Source of the DNA: DATIJJ01 sp039936115
Lineage (GTDB): Bacteria; Pseudomonadota; Gammaproteobacteria; DSM-16500
Direction of reading: 5' to 3'
Length of the DNA stretch: 13,834 nucleotides
Assembly: GCA_039936115.1 (NCBI GenBank)
Contig: JBDTIZ010000217.1
Location: forward strand, 1-13,834
A program made the translations under genes and the position numbers. Positions 1 to 6,861 of the stretch are shown here, in pieces. Each line of letters starts with the position of its first letter. Position 1 is the stretch's first letter. The notes under the pieces were generated by a model that was not told where the DNA came from, did no database searches, and saw nothing but the letters and a program-made list of their open reading frames with translations.

Positions 1-33
1 TAATATCTATACTGATTTACCGGATGCTAGTGC

Positions 34-117
34 GCGAAAGCGGGGAACCCATTCAGCAAAGAACTCTATTCTTCAGCTCAGTTCGCTGGTTTTCGCAAAA
101 TGGGTTCCCGCCTTCGC
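34..117. repeat. Imperfect inverted repeat, dispersed 'cgaaagcggg' type
   Basis: The left arm (34-53, beginning gcgaaagcgg) is nearly the reverse complement of the right arm (99-117, ending ccgccttcgc), with one substitution and one single-base indel; the intervening 45 bases form a long loop. Right-flanking sequence continues into 'aggagtgac', a familiar context for short palindromic repeats scattered between genes in many Proteobacteria. It lies about 130 bases before dacA and has no coding capacity that I can support. The inverted symmetry is seen directly; that it is a multi-copy element is inferred from its resemblance to known dispersed repeats. Confidence 0.6.
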
Positions 118-188
118 AGGAGTGACAGTAATTCTTAAGTTGAGGTGTATGACACTACATCGCCCCTACTATACCTCTTTTCTCGTTT

Positions 189-194
189 TATAAT
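189..194 (+). promoter_or_regulatory. Candidate -10 box upstream of dacA
   Basis: A perfect TATAAT sits 52 bases before the dacA ATG in an AT-rich stretch. No convincing -35 hexamer is found 16-18 bases upstream, so this could be background composition. In many relatives dacA is transcribed alone or with an upstream rlpA; no rlpA is visible in the 245 bases before it. Confidence 0.25.
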
Positions 195-245
195 TATGAT
201 AGACTTGGAACACTTAATATCAGACTAATTTAGGGACGCACATAC

Positions 246-1478
246 ATGTTGCAGAAAGGCATCTTTTTTAAATCGCTTAGTGCAATACTGACTTTTGTCA
301 TCGTAAGCGCAGTGACGTTAACAGCAGTGGCAAATCCGGTTATTCCAATAGCCACGCAGCCTCAGCCTGTGATTACACCCAGTACACCTAATATTGATGC
401 CAAAGGTTACATCATTCTGGATGCGAACAGCGGCAAAATTATTGCAGACAAAAACTCTAATATGCGCATGGCGCCTGCCAGTTTAACCAAATTAATGACA
501 ATGTATGTGATCTCCAATGCATTGAAAGCCGGCACCATTCATCTTGATGACAAAGTGCGTGTTAGTGAGAAAGCTTGGCGCACAGGCGGTTCCCGCATGT
601 TCATTAAAGTAAATGACGAAGTTCCAGTACGTGATTTATTACAAGGGATTGTCGTTGCATCCGGTAACGATGCGAGTGTTGCTATGGCGGAATATCTCGG
701 TGGTACTGAAGACGCTTTCGCCAGCATGATGAATGCCCAAGCTAAATATATCGGCATGAATGACAGTCATTTTGTCGATAGTAACGGCCTACCTAATCCA
801 AATCATTATTCAACACCACACGATCTTGCTTTGCTAGCACAAGCAATTATTAAGAATTTCCCCGAAGATTATAAGCTTTATTCTGAAAAATGGTTTAACT
901 ATAACAACATCCGTCAACCTAACCGTAATCGACTATTGTGGAGTTACCAATACGCAGATGGCTTAAAAACAGGTCACACGGATGAAGCAGGTTTTTGTTT
1001 AGTGGCATCCGCAATGAAGGACGGTACACGATTAATTAGTGTTGTGATGGGAGCACCTAACGACCATTCTCGTACTGAAGATTCCATTCGTCTATTAACA
1101 TTTGGATTTCGTTTCTACGAAACTCACAAGCTGTACAGTGCCACAAAACCATTAGTCCAGGCTCGCGTTTGGAAAGGTGAAAAACGACAAGTCCCATTAG
1201 GATTAGCAACTGATTTATATGTCACTATGCCATCAGGCCAGTACAAAAATGTTCAAGCCAAACTCAAATTAAACGAGCCTATCAAAGCACCGATCGTTAA
1301 AGGGCAAGCTTATGGGACATTGGATATTATGCTGAATGGGCAAGTGTTAGCATCACAACCACTGATCGCCTTAGATAGCGATAATCAAGGTGGAATCTGG
1401 CGCAGCATGTCTGACACCTTGAATTTCAGCTTTAATAAGTTATTTTCCAGATCCGATGAAAAAGCCAATAATGGTTAA
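246..1478 (+). CDS. dacA: D-alanyl-D-alanine carboxypeptidase, PBP5/6 family
   Basis: This low-molecular-weight penicillin-binding protein (peptidase S11) removes the terminal D-Ala from peptidoglycan pentapeptides in the periplasm. All three catalytic motifs are visible: SLTK at residues 79-82 (nucleophile Ser79, base Lys82), SGN at 139-141 and KTG at 241-243. Residues 1-29 are a signal peptide (basic start, long hydrophobic core, likely cleavage after Ala-Val-Ala). The S11 beta-sandwich domain follows at roughly 300-390. The C-terminal stretch from about 387 (IWRSMSDTLNFSFNKLF) is typical of the amphipathic helix that ties PBP5/6 to the outer face of the inner membrane. Length (410 aa) is normal. 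The ATG is preceded by AGGGA at good spacing. It heads the dacA-ybeD-lipB-lipA order found in E. coli and relatives. dacA versus its paralogue dacC cannot be separated from sequence alone, but the context favours dacA. Confidence 0.95.
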   Translation: MLQKGIFFKSLSAILTFVIVSAVTLTAVANPVIPIATQPQPVITPSTPNIDAKGYIILDANSGKIIADKNSNMRMAPASLTKLMTMYVISNALKAGTIHLDDKVRVSEKAWRTGGSRMFIKVNDEVPVRDLLQGIVVASGNDASVAMAEYLGGTEDAFASMMNAQAKYIGMNDSHFVDSNGLPNPNHYSTPHDLALLAQAIIKNFPEDYKLYSEKWFNYNNIRQPNRNRLLWSYQYADGLKTGHTDEAGFCLVASAMKDGTRLISVVMGAPNDHSRTEDSIRLLTFGFRFYETHKLYSATKPLVQARVWKGEKRQVPLGLATDLYVTMPSGQYKNVQAKLKLNEPIKAPIVKGQAYGTLDIMLNGQVLASQPLIALDSDNQGGIWRSMSDTLNFSFNKLFSRSDEKANNG

Positions 1479-1489
1479 TTTTTTCAACC

Positions 1490-1532
1490 GATCCTCACTG
1501 CGAGTGGGGATCGCTCTTTCAATCAAAGAGCG
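1490..1532 (+). promoter_or_regulatory. Tandem hairpins in dacA-ybeD gap, second covering the ybeD RBS
   Basis: Two adjacent stem-loops fill the gap between dacA and ybeD. The first pairs 1490-1499 with 1503-1512 (10 bp with one G-T pair, 3-nt loop). The second pairs cgctcttt (1512-1519) with aaagagcg (1525-1532), a perfect 8-bp stem with a 5-nt loop. The 3' arm of the second contains AAAGAG, the only Shine-Dalgarno-like sequence at proper spacing from the ybeD ATG at 1539. The two stems compete for base 1512, so they are nearly mutually exclusive or coaxially stacked. The fold could reduce ybeD translation or act as a weak stop after dacA. No U-run follows, so a classical terminator is unlikely. 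Confidence 0.5.
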
Positions 1533-1538
1533 CAATCT

Positions 1539-1808
1539 ATGACTCAAGACCAAGCACCGCTACTTCAATTTCCCTGCGAATTTCTCATTAAAATTTTCGG
1601 TGTGGCATCCGATGAATTTGAAATGGAAGTCATTACTATTATTCGCAAACACATCAAAGAATTAGGCGAAAATGCGATCCGCAGTCGGCCGAGTAAAGAT
1701 GGCAAATATCTAGCCCTGACAATCACTATTCATGCTGAAAGCCAAGAACAATTAGATGAAATCTACCGCTCACTCAGCAGCAGTCCACTTGTACTCATGG
1801 CATTATGA
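1539..1808 (+). CDS. ybeD: DUF493 family protein YbeD
   Basis: This 89-aa soluble protein belongs to the YbeD/DUF493 family, a small ferredoxin-like ACT-type fold of unsettled biochemical role that almost always sits between dacA and lipB. Family hallmarks are the LLQFPCEFLIKIFG segment (residues 8-21), the central basic loop and the closing SITI-like strand followed by a helix and the VLMAL end. Length matches E. coli YbeD (87 aa). The ATG at 1539 has AAAGAG 8 bases upstream, inside a hairpin (see the entry at 1490). The stop overlaps the lipB start (ATGA), pointing to translational coupling. It is often suggested to be linked to lipoate metabolism, by neighbourhood only. Confidence 0.9.
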   Translation: MTQDQAPLLQFPCEFLIKIFGVASDEFEMEVITIIRKHIKELGENAIRSRPSKDGKYLALTITIHAESQEQLDEIYRSLSSSPLVLMAL

Positions 1809-2449
1809 CTATCGTTTCGAATCACGTTATTATTCGCAATTTTGAATTAGTAGATTACCAGGCTATTTGGCAAGCTATGCAACAATTTACTAACCAACGG
1901 GACGAGACGACCGTCGATGAAATTTGGTGCACCGAACATCCGGCTGTTTTCACACAAGGCCAAAATGGCAAACCAGAACACATCATTGATCCGGGTAATA
2001 TTCCAGTGATCCATGCAGATCGCGGCGGCCAAGTGACTTATCATGGTCCAGGCCAATTAATGGTATACACCTTAGTCGATTTAAAACGCAAAAAATTAAA
2101 TGTCCGTGAAATGGTGACTATTCTCGAACAATCAGTTATTCAATTATTGGCTGATTATCAAATTGAGGCCAAGGCGAAATGCGAAGCGCCAGGCGTTTAT
2201 GTCGACAATAAAAAAATCTGCTCAGTGGGGCTTAGAATTCGGCGTGGCTGTTCGTATCATGGTTTAGCTTTGAATGTTGCAATGGATTTGTCGCCATTTA
2301 GTAGAATCAATCCTTGTGGTTTCAAGCAGCTTGAAATGACTATGTTAGCTTTGCTTGAACCCACAGCGAATATCCATACAGTCAGAGCAAGGCTCGCGGA
2401 TCATTTGATTTCCAATTTAGGATATACCTCGCGTAGTGGGCCGTTGTAG
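1805..2449 (+). CDS. lipB: Octanoyl-[acyl carrier protein]:protein N-octanoyltransferase
   Basis: LipB moves the octanoyl group from acyl carrier protein to the lipoyl-domain lysine of pyruvate and 2-oxoglutarate dehydrogenase E2 subunits and the glycine cleavage H protein, the first step of endogenous lipoylation in the cytoplasm. The signature RGGQVTYHGPGQL lies at residues 73-85. The catalytic Lys (about 137, in KKICSVGLRIRRG) and the acyl-thioester Cys171 (in NPCGF) are both present. The length of 214 aa is normal. The ATG overlaps the ybeD stop by four bases (ATGA), so translation is probably coupled. The protein ends shortly after the catalytic core without an extension. The acceptor of its product, LipA, is encoded next. 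Confidence 0.96.
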   Translation: MTIVSNHVIIRNFELVDYQAIWQAMQQFTNQRDETTVDEIWCTEHPAVFTQGQNGKPEHIIDPGNIPVIHADRGGQVTYHGPGQLMVYTLVDLKRKKLNVREMVTILEQSVIQLLADYQIEAKAKCEAPGVYVDNKKICSVGLRIRRGCSYHGLALNVAMDLSPFSRINPCGFKQLEMTMLALLEPTANIHTVRARLADHLISNLGYTSRSGPL

Positions 2450-2551
2450 ATATATTTTTACAACTATTGAGGAGGGGCATTGGTTTTGAAATAAAATTCC
2501 TTAAGTTTCAACTTGTCAGTTTAAAAGCTTAAAAATCCTCTACAGGAGGTA

Positions 2552-2557
2552 TATAAT
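2552..2557 (+). promoter_or_regulatory. Candidate lipA promoter -10 overlapping an orphan SD
   Basis: TATAAT at 2552-2557 directly follows a perfect AGGAGGT (2544-2550). If the hexamer is a -10, transcription would begin near 2564 and give a leader of about 20 bases to the ATG at 2586. The AGGAGGT would then lie outside the transcript. No good -35 is present at 16-18 bases; TTGTCA at 2513-2518 is too far (33 bases). If instead the region is transcribed through from lipB, the AGGAGGT would point to a start near 2556-2565. Both readings remain open. Confidence 0.3.
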
Positions 2558-2585
2558 AACCGCCTTGTTAAATGGGAAGCACCAT

Positions 2586-3542
2586 ATGCAAACCAAGACT
2601 CCACCTAACCCAAATCAGAAACAACGCGGCGCCGATAAACTGGCGCGGATTCCAATTAAAATCGAGCCAACAATCGACCCATTGCGAAAGCCAGAATGGA
2701 TTAGAATCCGTCTGCCAACTACGCCTGCGGTTGGAAATTTAAAACAAATTCTCCGCGAAAATCGTCTGGTCACTGTTTGCGAAGAAGCCTCTTGCCCTAA
2801 CCTCTCAGAATGCTTTAGTCATGGCACAGCCACTTTTATGATCATGGGAGACAAATGTACACGCCGTTGCAGTTTTTGTGATGTGGCACATGGCCGCCCC
2901 GATCCACTTGATCAAAATGAACCCATCAATCTTGCGAATACGATTGCACAAATGGGCTTACGTTACGTAGTTATTACCTCGGTTGATCGGGATGACCTAC
3001 GTGACGGCGGTGCTAGTCATTTTAGCGCTTGTTTAAAAGCCATCCGAGAAAAAAATCCACGTATCAAAATTGAGACACTCGTACCGGATTATCGTGGTCG
3101 AATGGAAATTGCGATTGAAGAAACCGGCAATGAGTTACCCGATGTCTTTAATCACAACATTGAAACTGTGCCGCGCTTATATAAGCAAGCACGCCCGGGT
3201 TCTGATTATATGCATTCATTACAATTGCTAAAACAATTCAAAGCACGCTTCAGCCACGTTCCAACGAAATCGGGACTTATGTTGGGACTAGGCGAAACCG
3301 ATGAAGAAATCAAACAAACACTGCTTGATTTACGCGCTCACGATGTTGATATGCTGACATTAGGTCAATATCTTCAACCCAGTAAGTTTCATATTCCAGT
3401 GATCAGATACGTCACACCACAGCAATTTAAAGAATTTGCTGAATATGCTGAGCAAATTGGTTTTAAAAATGTCGCTAGTGGGCCGTTAGTGCGCTCTTCT
3501 TATCATGCGGATAGGCAAGCGGCTGGCGAAGAGGTATCGTAA
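2586..3542 (+). CDS. lipA: Lipoyl synthase (radical SAM)
   Basis: LipA inserts two sulfurs at C6 and C8 of protein-bound octanoyl groups made by LipB, completing lipoate on 2-oxoacid dehydrogenases. Both iron-sulfur motifs are intact: the auxiliary-cluster CEEASCPNLSEC and, shortly after it, the radical-SAM CTRRCSFC (CX3CX2C). The auxiliary cluster's serine ligand lies in the C-terminal RSSYH. Other family blocks are seen: RYVVITSVDRDD, PDVFNHN and TKSGLMLGLGE. From the ATG at 2586 the protein is 318 aa, close to E. coli LipA (321). That ATG has GGGAAG six bases upstream. An in-frame TTG at 2565 would add seven residues (MLNGKHH) and is 15 bases from an AGGAGG, which is too far for an efficient start. 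The gap of about 136 bases after lipB and a possible -10 suggest it can be transcribed separately. Confidence 0.95.
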   Translation: MQTKTPPNPNQKQRGADKLARIPIKIEPTIDPLRKPEWIRIRLPTTPAVGNLKQILRENRLVTVCEEASCPNLSECFSHGTATFMIMGDKCTRRCSFCDVAHGRPDPLDQNEPINLANTIAQMGLRYVVITSVDRDDLRDGGASHFSACLKAIREKNPRIKIETLVPDYRGRMEIAIEETGNELPDVFNHNIETVPRLYKQARPGSDYMHSLQLLKQFKARFSHVPTKSGLMLGLGETDEEIKQTLLDLRAHDVDMLTLGQYLQPSKFHIPVIRYVTPQQFKEFAEYAEQIGFKNVASGPLVRSSYHADRQAAGEEVS

Positions 3543-3574
3543 AAAAATTGCAGGCTTATTATCTGGCATGACAA

Positions 3575-3591
3575 GAACTGGGTGACAGTTC
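3575..3591 (+). other. Short stem-loop after lipA
   Basis: GAACTG (3575-3580) pairs perfectly with CAGTTC (3586-3591) around a 5-nt loop, 33 bases after the lipA stop. There is no U-run behind it, so it is at most a weak terminator or a transcript-stabilising hairpin. Confidence 0.3.
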
Positions 3592-3651
3592 AGGACGTCA
3601 ACGATGAAAATAGTATACGATACGAATTAAAGCCCCAACCGTGAGAGGTAT

Positions 3652-5673
3652 ATGACAGATACGCTAGGTCCGATTTTACAATGGCTCAATACACATCCAA
3701 ATTTAGCAGGATTTGCAACATTTGTTATTTCGGCAGCAGAATCCATTGCCATTATCGGTACGATAGTGCCTGGTACTGTCATGATGACAGCAATCGGTGC
3801 GCTCGCGGGCGCTGGCGTCATTCCACTTTGGCCAACCATTTTCTGGGCGATCCTGGGCGCAATCGTCGGTGACGGCATCAGTTATTGGTTTGGACGTTAT
3901 TTCAATAATCGATTAGCTTACATTTGGCCGTTTCGTTCTCACCCAGGTTTATTACTCCGCGGAGAAGCTTTTTTTCGCAAACACGGTGGCATGAGTGTCT
4001 TCATCGGACGTTTTGTAGGTCCTGTTCGCGCTATGGTGCCACTGGTTGCTGGTATGCTAGGGATGTCGCCTTTACGTTTCACTATCGCCAATGTCACTTC
4101 AGCAATTGGCTGGGCGCCTGCTTATATGCTGCCAGGTATTTTATTAGGTGCAGCGTCACTTGAATTACCGCCCGATATTGCAGTCCATGTCTTATTGATG
4201 GCTATTGCTCTGCTCATCTTAATTATGTTTGTCATTTGGTTAGTCAAAAAGATACTCAAATTAATTGGAAAACAAATCGATCAGATGCTAACAACGATTT
4301 GGGAGAAATTACGCACATCGTCTCATTTTCATTTGATCACTAAAATTCTTAAACATAGAAATCCGAAAAAAACGCATGGGCAATTAACACTCGCGTTTTA
4401 TTTTATCTTCACTTGCTGCATCTTATTGTATTTATCAGTTTACATTCTCGTCGTTAGCTCAAAAGATATTTTTATTAATAATATGTTATTTCATCTCTTC
4501 CGTAGCTTAAGAACACCGTTGCTAGACACTATCATGTTAACTATCACTTTCCTGGGTGATAAGAGCGTATTACTTCCCGTCATTCTGGCTCTCTTTGGTT
4601 GGCTCGCTTATAAAAAACGTTGGTATACCGCATTACATATACTTGCACTGGGAGTGATTACTGCCGGTGGTATTGAAATACTTAAACTCTTAACACACTC
4701 CCCTCGCCCCTGGGGGCTGGTACATAATTCGGAAAATTTTTCAGTCCCCAGTGGGCACACGGCATTAATCGTTGCGTTTTATCTTGGTATTACGCTTTTA
4801 TTGCTAAAAGCATTTCGCATAAAATCTCGGCGAACCATCTATTATCTACTGGGTATATTTATCGGCATCGTGAGCCTGTCGAGACTTTATTTCGGTGTAC
4901 ATTGGTTTACTGATATTTTGGGTGGCTGGTTATTAGGTTCAGCTGTTGTGATGTTAACTGCACTTTCTTATAATCGGCATCCTGAAAAAAATTTACATCC
5001 TACTGGAATTCTTCTGACTCTTTTTCTTGCCTTACTGCTGAGTTACAGTTTCTCTATGTATCGCGACTTTGACCGTTTGAAAGCTGACTTTGTTCAAATC
5101 GATTGGCCAGTTTCAACTGTCAACCAACCTACCTGGTGGAATCAATTAGGAAAAAAATTACCGTTATACCGAATCAATCGTTTTGGGCTTTCTGGACAGA
5201 TATTAAATTTACAATGGATAGCAAATCTTGACGACATTAAAACTATTTTGTTGCAAAACGGCTGGGAAGAACCCGCACAAAATGATTTAGCCAGTATTTT
5301 ACATCGCGTTGGTGATGTTGAAAGCGCTGAGCATTTACCACTAGTTCCACCTTTGTACCTTGATAAAAAACCAGCTTTAGAAGTGACAAAACAGTTAGCA
5401 GGAAATAAAAAACTGATTGTATTACGGTTGTGGAATTCCAATGTCATTATTGCAAATTCTAAACAACCGCTTTGGGTTGGATCAGTTGAAGTGGTGCCTC
5501 GGACTTATAGCTGGCTATTCAAACACAAACAAAATCAAATTAATCTGACTACCGAATTATTATTCAGTAATAAACTAAAAGAATATGACATCAAACAATT
5601 CACCATATTATTAAATCGCAACGGCAAAGCGCGCACTGAGCCAATGATTTTAATTAAACCCAAAAAACAATAA
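3652..5673 (+). CDS. DedA/PAP2 phosphatase/LssY C-terminal domain membrane protein
   Basis: This is a three-part inner-membrane protein of 673 aa. Residues about 1-200 are a DedA (SNARE-associated, VTT) domain: SAAESIAIIGTIVPG at 27-41, the GRFVGPVRAMVPLVAG block at 119-134, and several membrane helices. A basic amphipathic linker (about 199-240) leads to a PAP2 lipid phosphatase domain with all three motifs: KX6RP (Lys345, Arg352-Pro353), PSGH (366-369; His369) and SRX5HX3D (Ser410-Arg411, His417 nucleophile, Asp421). After a last helix (about 451-468), residues about 480-673 form an LssY-like C-terminal domain. DedA proteins are linked to undecaprenyl phosphate or lipid flipping and PAP2 enzymes to dephosphorylating the same lipids, so coupled transport and dephosphorylation is a reasonable inference. 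GAGAGG lies 4 bases before the ATG. Legionella LssY has this architecture; the symbol is withheld because orthology was not tested. Confidence 0.9.
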   Translation: MTDTLGPILQWLNTHPNLAGFATFVISAAESIAIIGTIVPGTVMMTAIGALAGAGVIPLWPTIFWAILGAIVGDGISYWFGRYFNNRLAYIWPFRSHPGLLLRGEAFFRKHGGMSVFIGRFVGPVRAMVPLVAGMLGMSPLRFTIANVTSAIGWAPAYMLPGILLGAASLELPPDIAVHVLLMAIALLILIMFVIWLVKKILKLIGKQIDQMLTTIWEKLRTSSHFHLITKILKHRNPKKTHGQLTLAFYFIFTCCILLYLSVYILVVSSKDIFINNMLFHLFRSLRTPLLDTIMLTITFLGDKSVLLPVILALFGWLAYKKRWYTALHILALGVITAGGIEILKLLTHSPRPWGLVHNSENFSVPSGHTALIVAFYLGITLLLLKAFRIKSRRTIYYLLGIFIGIVSLSRLYFGVHWFTDILGGWLLGSAVVMLTALSYNRHPEKNLHPTGILLTLFLALLLSYSFSMYRDFDRLKADFVQIDWPVSTVNQPTWWNQLGKKLPLYRINRFGLSGQILNLQWIANLDDIKTILLQNGWEEPAQNDLASILHRVGDVESAEHLPLVPPLYLDKKPALEVTKQLAGNKKLIVLRLWNSNVIIANSKQPLWVGSVEVVPRTYSWLFKHKQNQINLTTELLFSNKLKEYDIKQFTILLNRNGKARTEPMILIKPKKQ

Positions 5674-5687
5674 ATAGGATAAGCGTC

Positions 5688-6695
5688 ATGTTGAATGAAT
5701 TAAGTCAGTTATTTGTCTTTACCAGCAAAGCCATTATTATCGTAGTGCTGGCATTAGTGTTGCTCTTGGGGATTGTAGCGATATTGAGTCGCGGCAAAGA
5801 AAAATTGCGCGGCAAAATCTCAATCAAAAATCTTAATAAAAAATATCTTGCCACCCAAGACGCTCTTCTCGAAGAGATTTTACCTAAAGAAAAATTTAAA
5901 CAACATCTAAAAGACCAAAAGAAGGCTGAAAAAGCCAAGAAAAAATTATCTGAATCAGCACAGAAAAATATTTATGTGCTTAACTTCAATGGCGATATTA
6001 AAGCCTCTGCTGTCGGTGCATTACGTGAAGAAGTGACGGCTTTATTAGGTGTTGCAACGACCAGCGACGAAGTTGTAGTTAAAATTGAAAGCGGTGGCGG
6101 CATGGTACATGCTTATGGCTTAGCTGCTTCACAACTCTTGCGAATACGCGAAGAAAATATTCCACTTACCGTTATCGTCGATAAAGTCGCGGCAAGCGGT
6201 GGTTATATGATGGCGGCGGTTGCAAATAAAATTCTAGCAGCGCCTTTTGCGATTATTGGCTCGATTGGTGTGATTGTACAACTTCCGAATTTTCATCGTT
6301 TACTCAAAGAAAAGAAAATTGATTTCGAACAATTAACAGCGGGGGATTTTAAACGTACCATTACTTTGTTCGGACACAACACTGAAGAGGGACGTGAAAA
6401 AATGTTGGAAGAAATTGAAGACATTCATCAATTGTTTAAAAATCTTATTAAAGAACATCGACCAGAAATTGATATCAATAAAGTAGCAACGGGTGAACAT
6501 TGGCTAGGATCGCAAGCGTTGGATTTGAAGTTAGTGGATGGATTGAAAACCAGTGATGATTATCTTTTCTCACAAAGTAAAAACGCACAGTTATATGAAG
6601 TGTGTTTCTATACGAAAAAAACATTCGTAGAAAAATTCTCTTCGGCAGCGAGTTTGTTTGGGCGTCGATCGATTGAAGATAGGTATATTATGTAG
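5688..6695 (+). CDS. sohB: SohB-like inner-membrane peptidase (S49 family)
   Basis: A membrane-anchored serine peptidase of the SppA/SohB family, expected to face the periplasm and degrade membrane-associated peptides. Residues 12-33 form an N-terminal membrane helix, followed by a long Lys/Glu-rich linker (about 36-92) typical of SohB. The Ser-Lys dyad is visible: Ser170 in VAASGGY and Lys222 in GDFKRT. The ESGGGMVHAYG substrate-binding segment is at 134-144. Conserved GSIGVI (191-196) and the C-terminal GEHWLGSQALDLKLVDGL complete the fold. Length (335 aa) fits SohB (about 350) rather than the double-length SppA. The start lies 14 nt after the DedA/PAP2 gene with AGGA upstream, so the two are probably one transcript. 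The substrate is unknown. Confidence 0.9.
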   Translation: MLNELSQLFVFTSKAIIIVVLALVLLLGIVAILSRGKEKLRGKISIKNLNKKYLATQDALLEEILPKEKFKQHLKDQKKAEKAKKKLSESAQKNIYVLNFNGDIKASAVGALREEVTALLGVATTSDEVVVKIESGGGMVHAYGLAASQLLRIREENIPLTVIVDKVAASGGYMMAAVANKILAAPFAIIGSIGVIVQLPNFHRLLKEKKIDFEQLTAGDFKRTITLFGHNTEEGREKMLEEIEDIHQLFKNLIKEHRPEIDINKVATGEHWLGSQALDLKLVDGLKTSDDYLFSQSKNAQLYEVCFYTKKTFVEKFSSAASLFGRRSIEDRYIM

Positions 6696-6725
6696 CAATA
6701 CATTCAGTTATTGCTGAGCTAGACT

Positions 6726-6776
6726 CCCTCTCCTCCCGCGCTTTTTGTGGGAGGAGAGGGTTGGGGAGAGGAGGGG
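6726..6776. repeat. GC-rich hairpin repeat between convergent genes
   Basis: ccctctcctccc (6726-6737) pairs perfectly with gggaggagaggg (6749-6760), a 12-bp stem with an 11-nt loop. It is followed by a second purine-rich copy ending in gagaggagggg (6766-6776). The layout, stem plus a 'ttggggagagg' tail, matches a dispersed intergenic repeat common in Gammaproteobacteria. It lies between the 3' ends of sohB (plus) and the 403-aa gene (minus). Without a U-run on either strand it is not a classical terminator, but such a stem may stop or protect both transcripts. Confidence 0.6.
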
Positions 6777-6861
6777 TATTTTAGGTTAGCACCACTTTAG
6801 TATCTCGTCAGGACTATCAGAGTGTTATATTGATTTAATATTTTATATTCCCCTACACCAA

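Noticed and set aside
2572..2769. ATG-started 65-codon frame near the AGGAGGT before lipA
   Set aside because: It overlaps the conserved lipA frame and encodes no recognisable protein; the SD is 22 bases away, too far.
3627..4163. Alternative frames within the DedA domain on both strands
   Set aside because: The main frame shows unmistakable DedA motifs over the whole stretch; the others are low-complexity shadows.
6726..6776. Intrinsic terminator for sohB and the convergent gene
   Set aside because: The stem is strong, but neither strand has the U-run expected after it; kept as a repeat instead.
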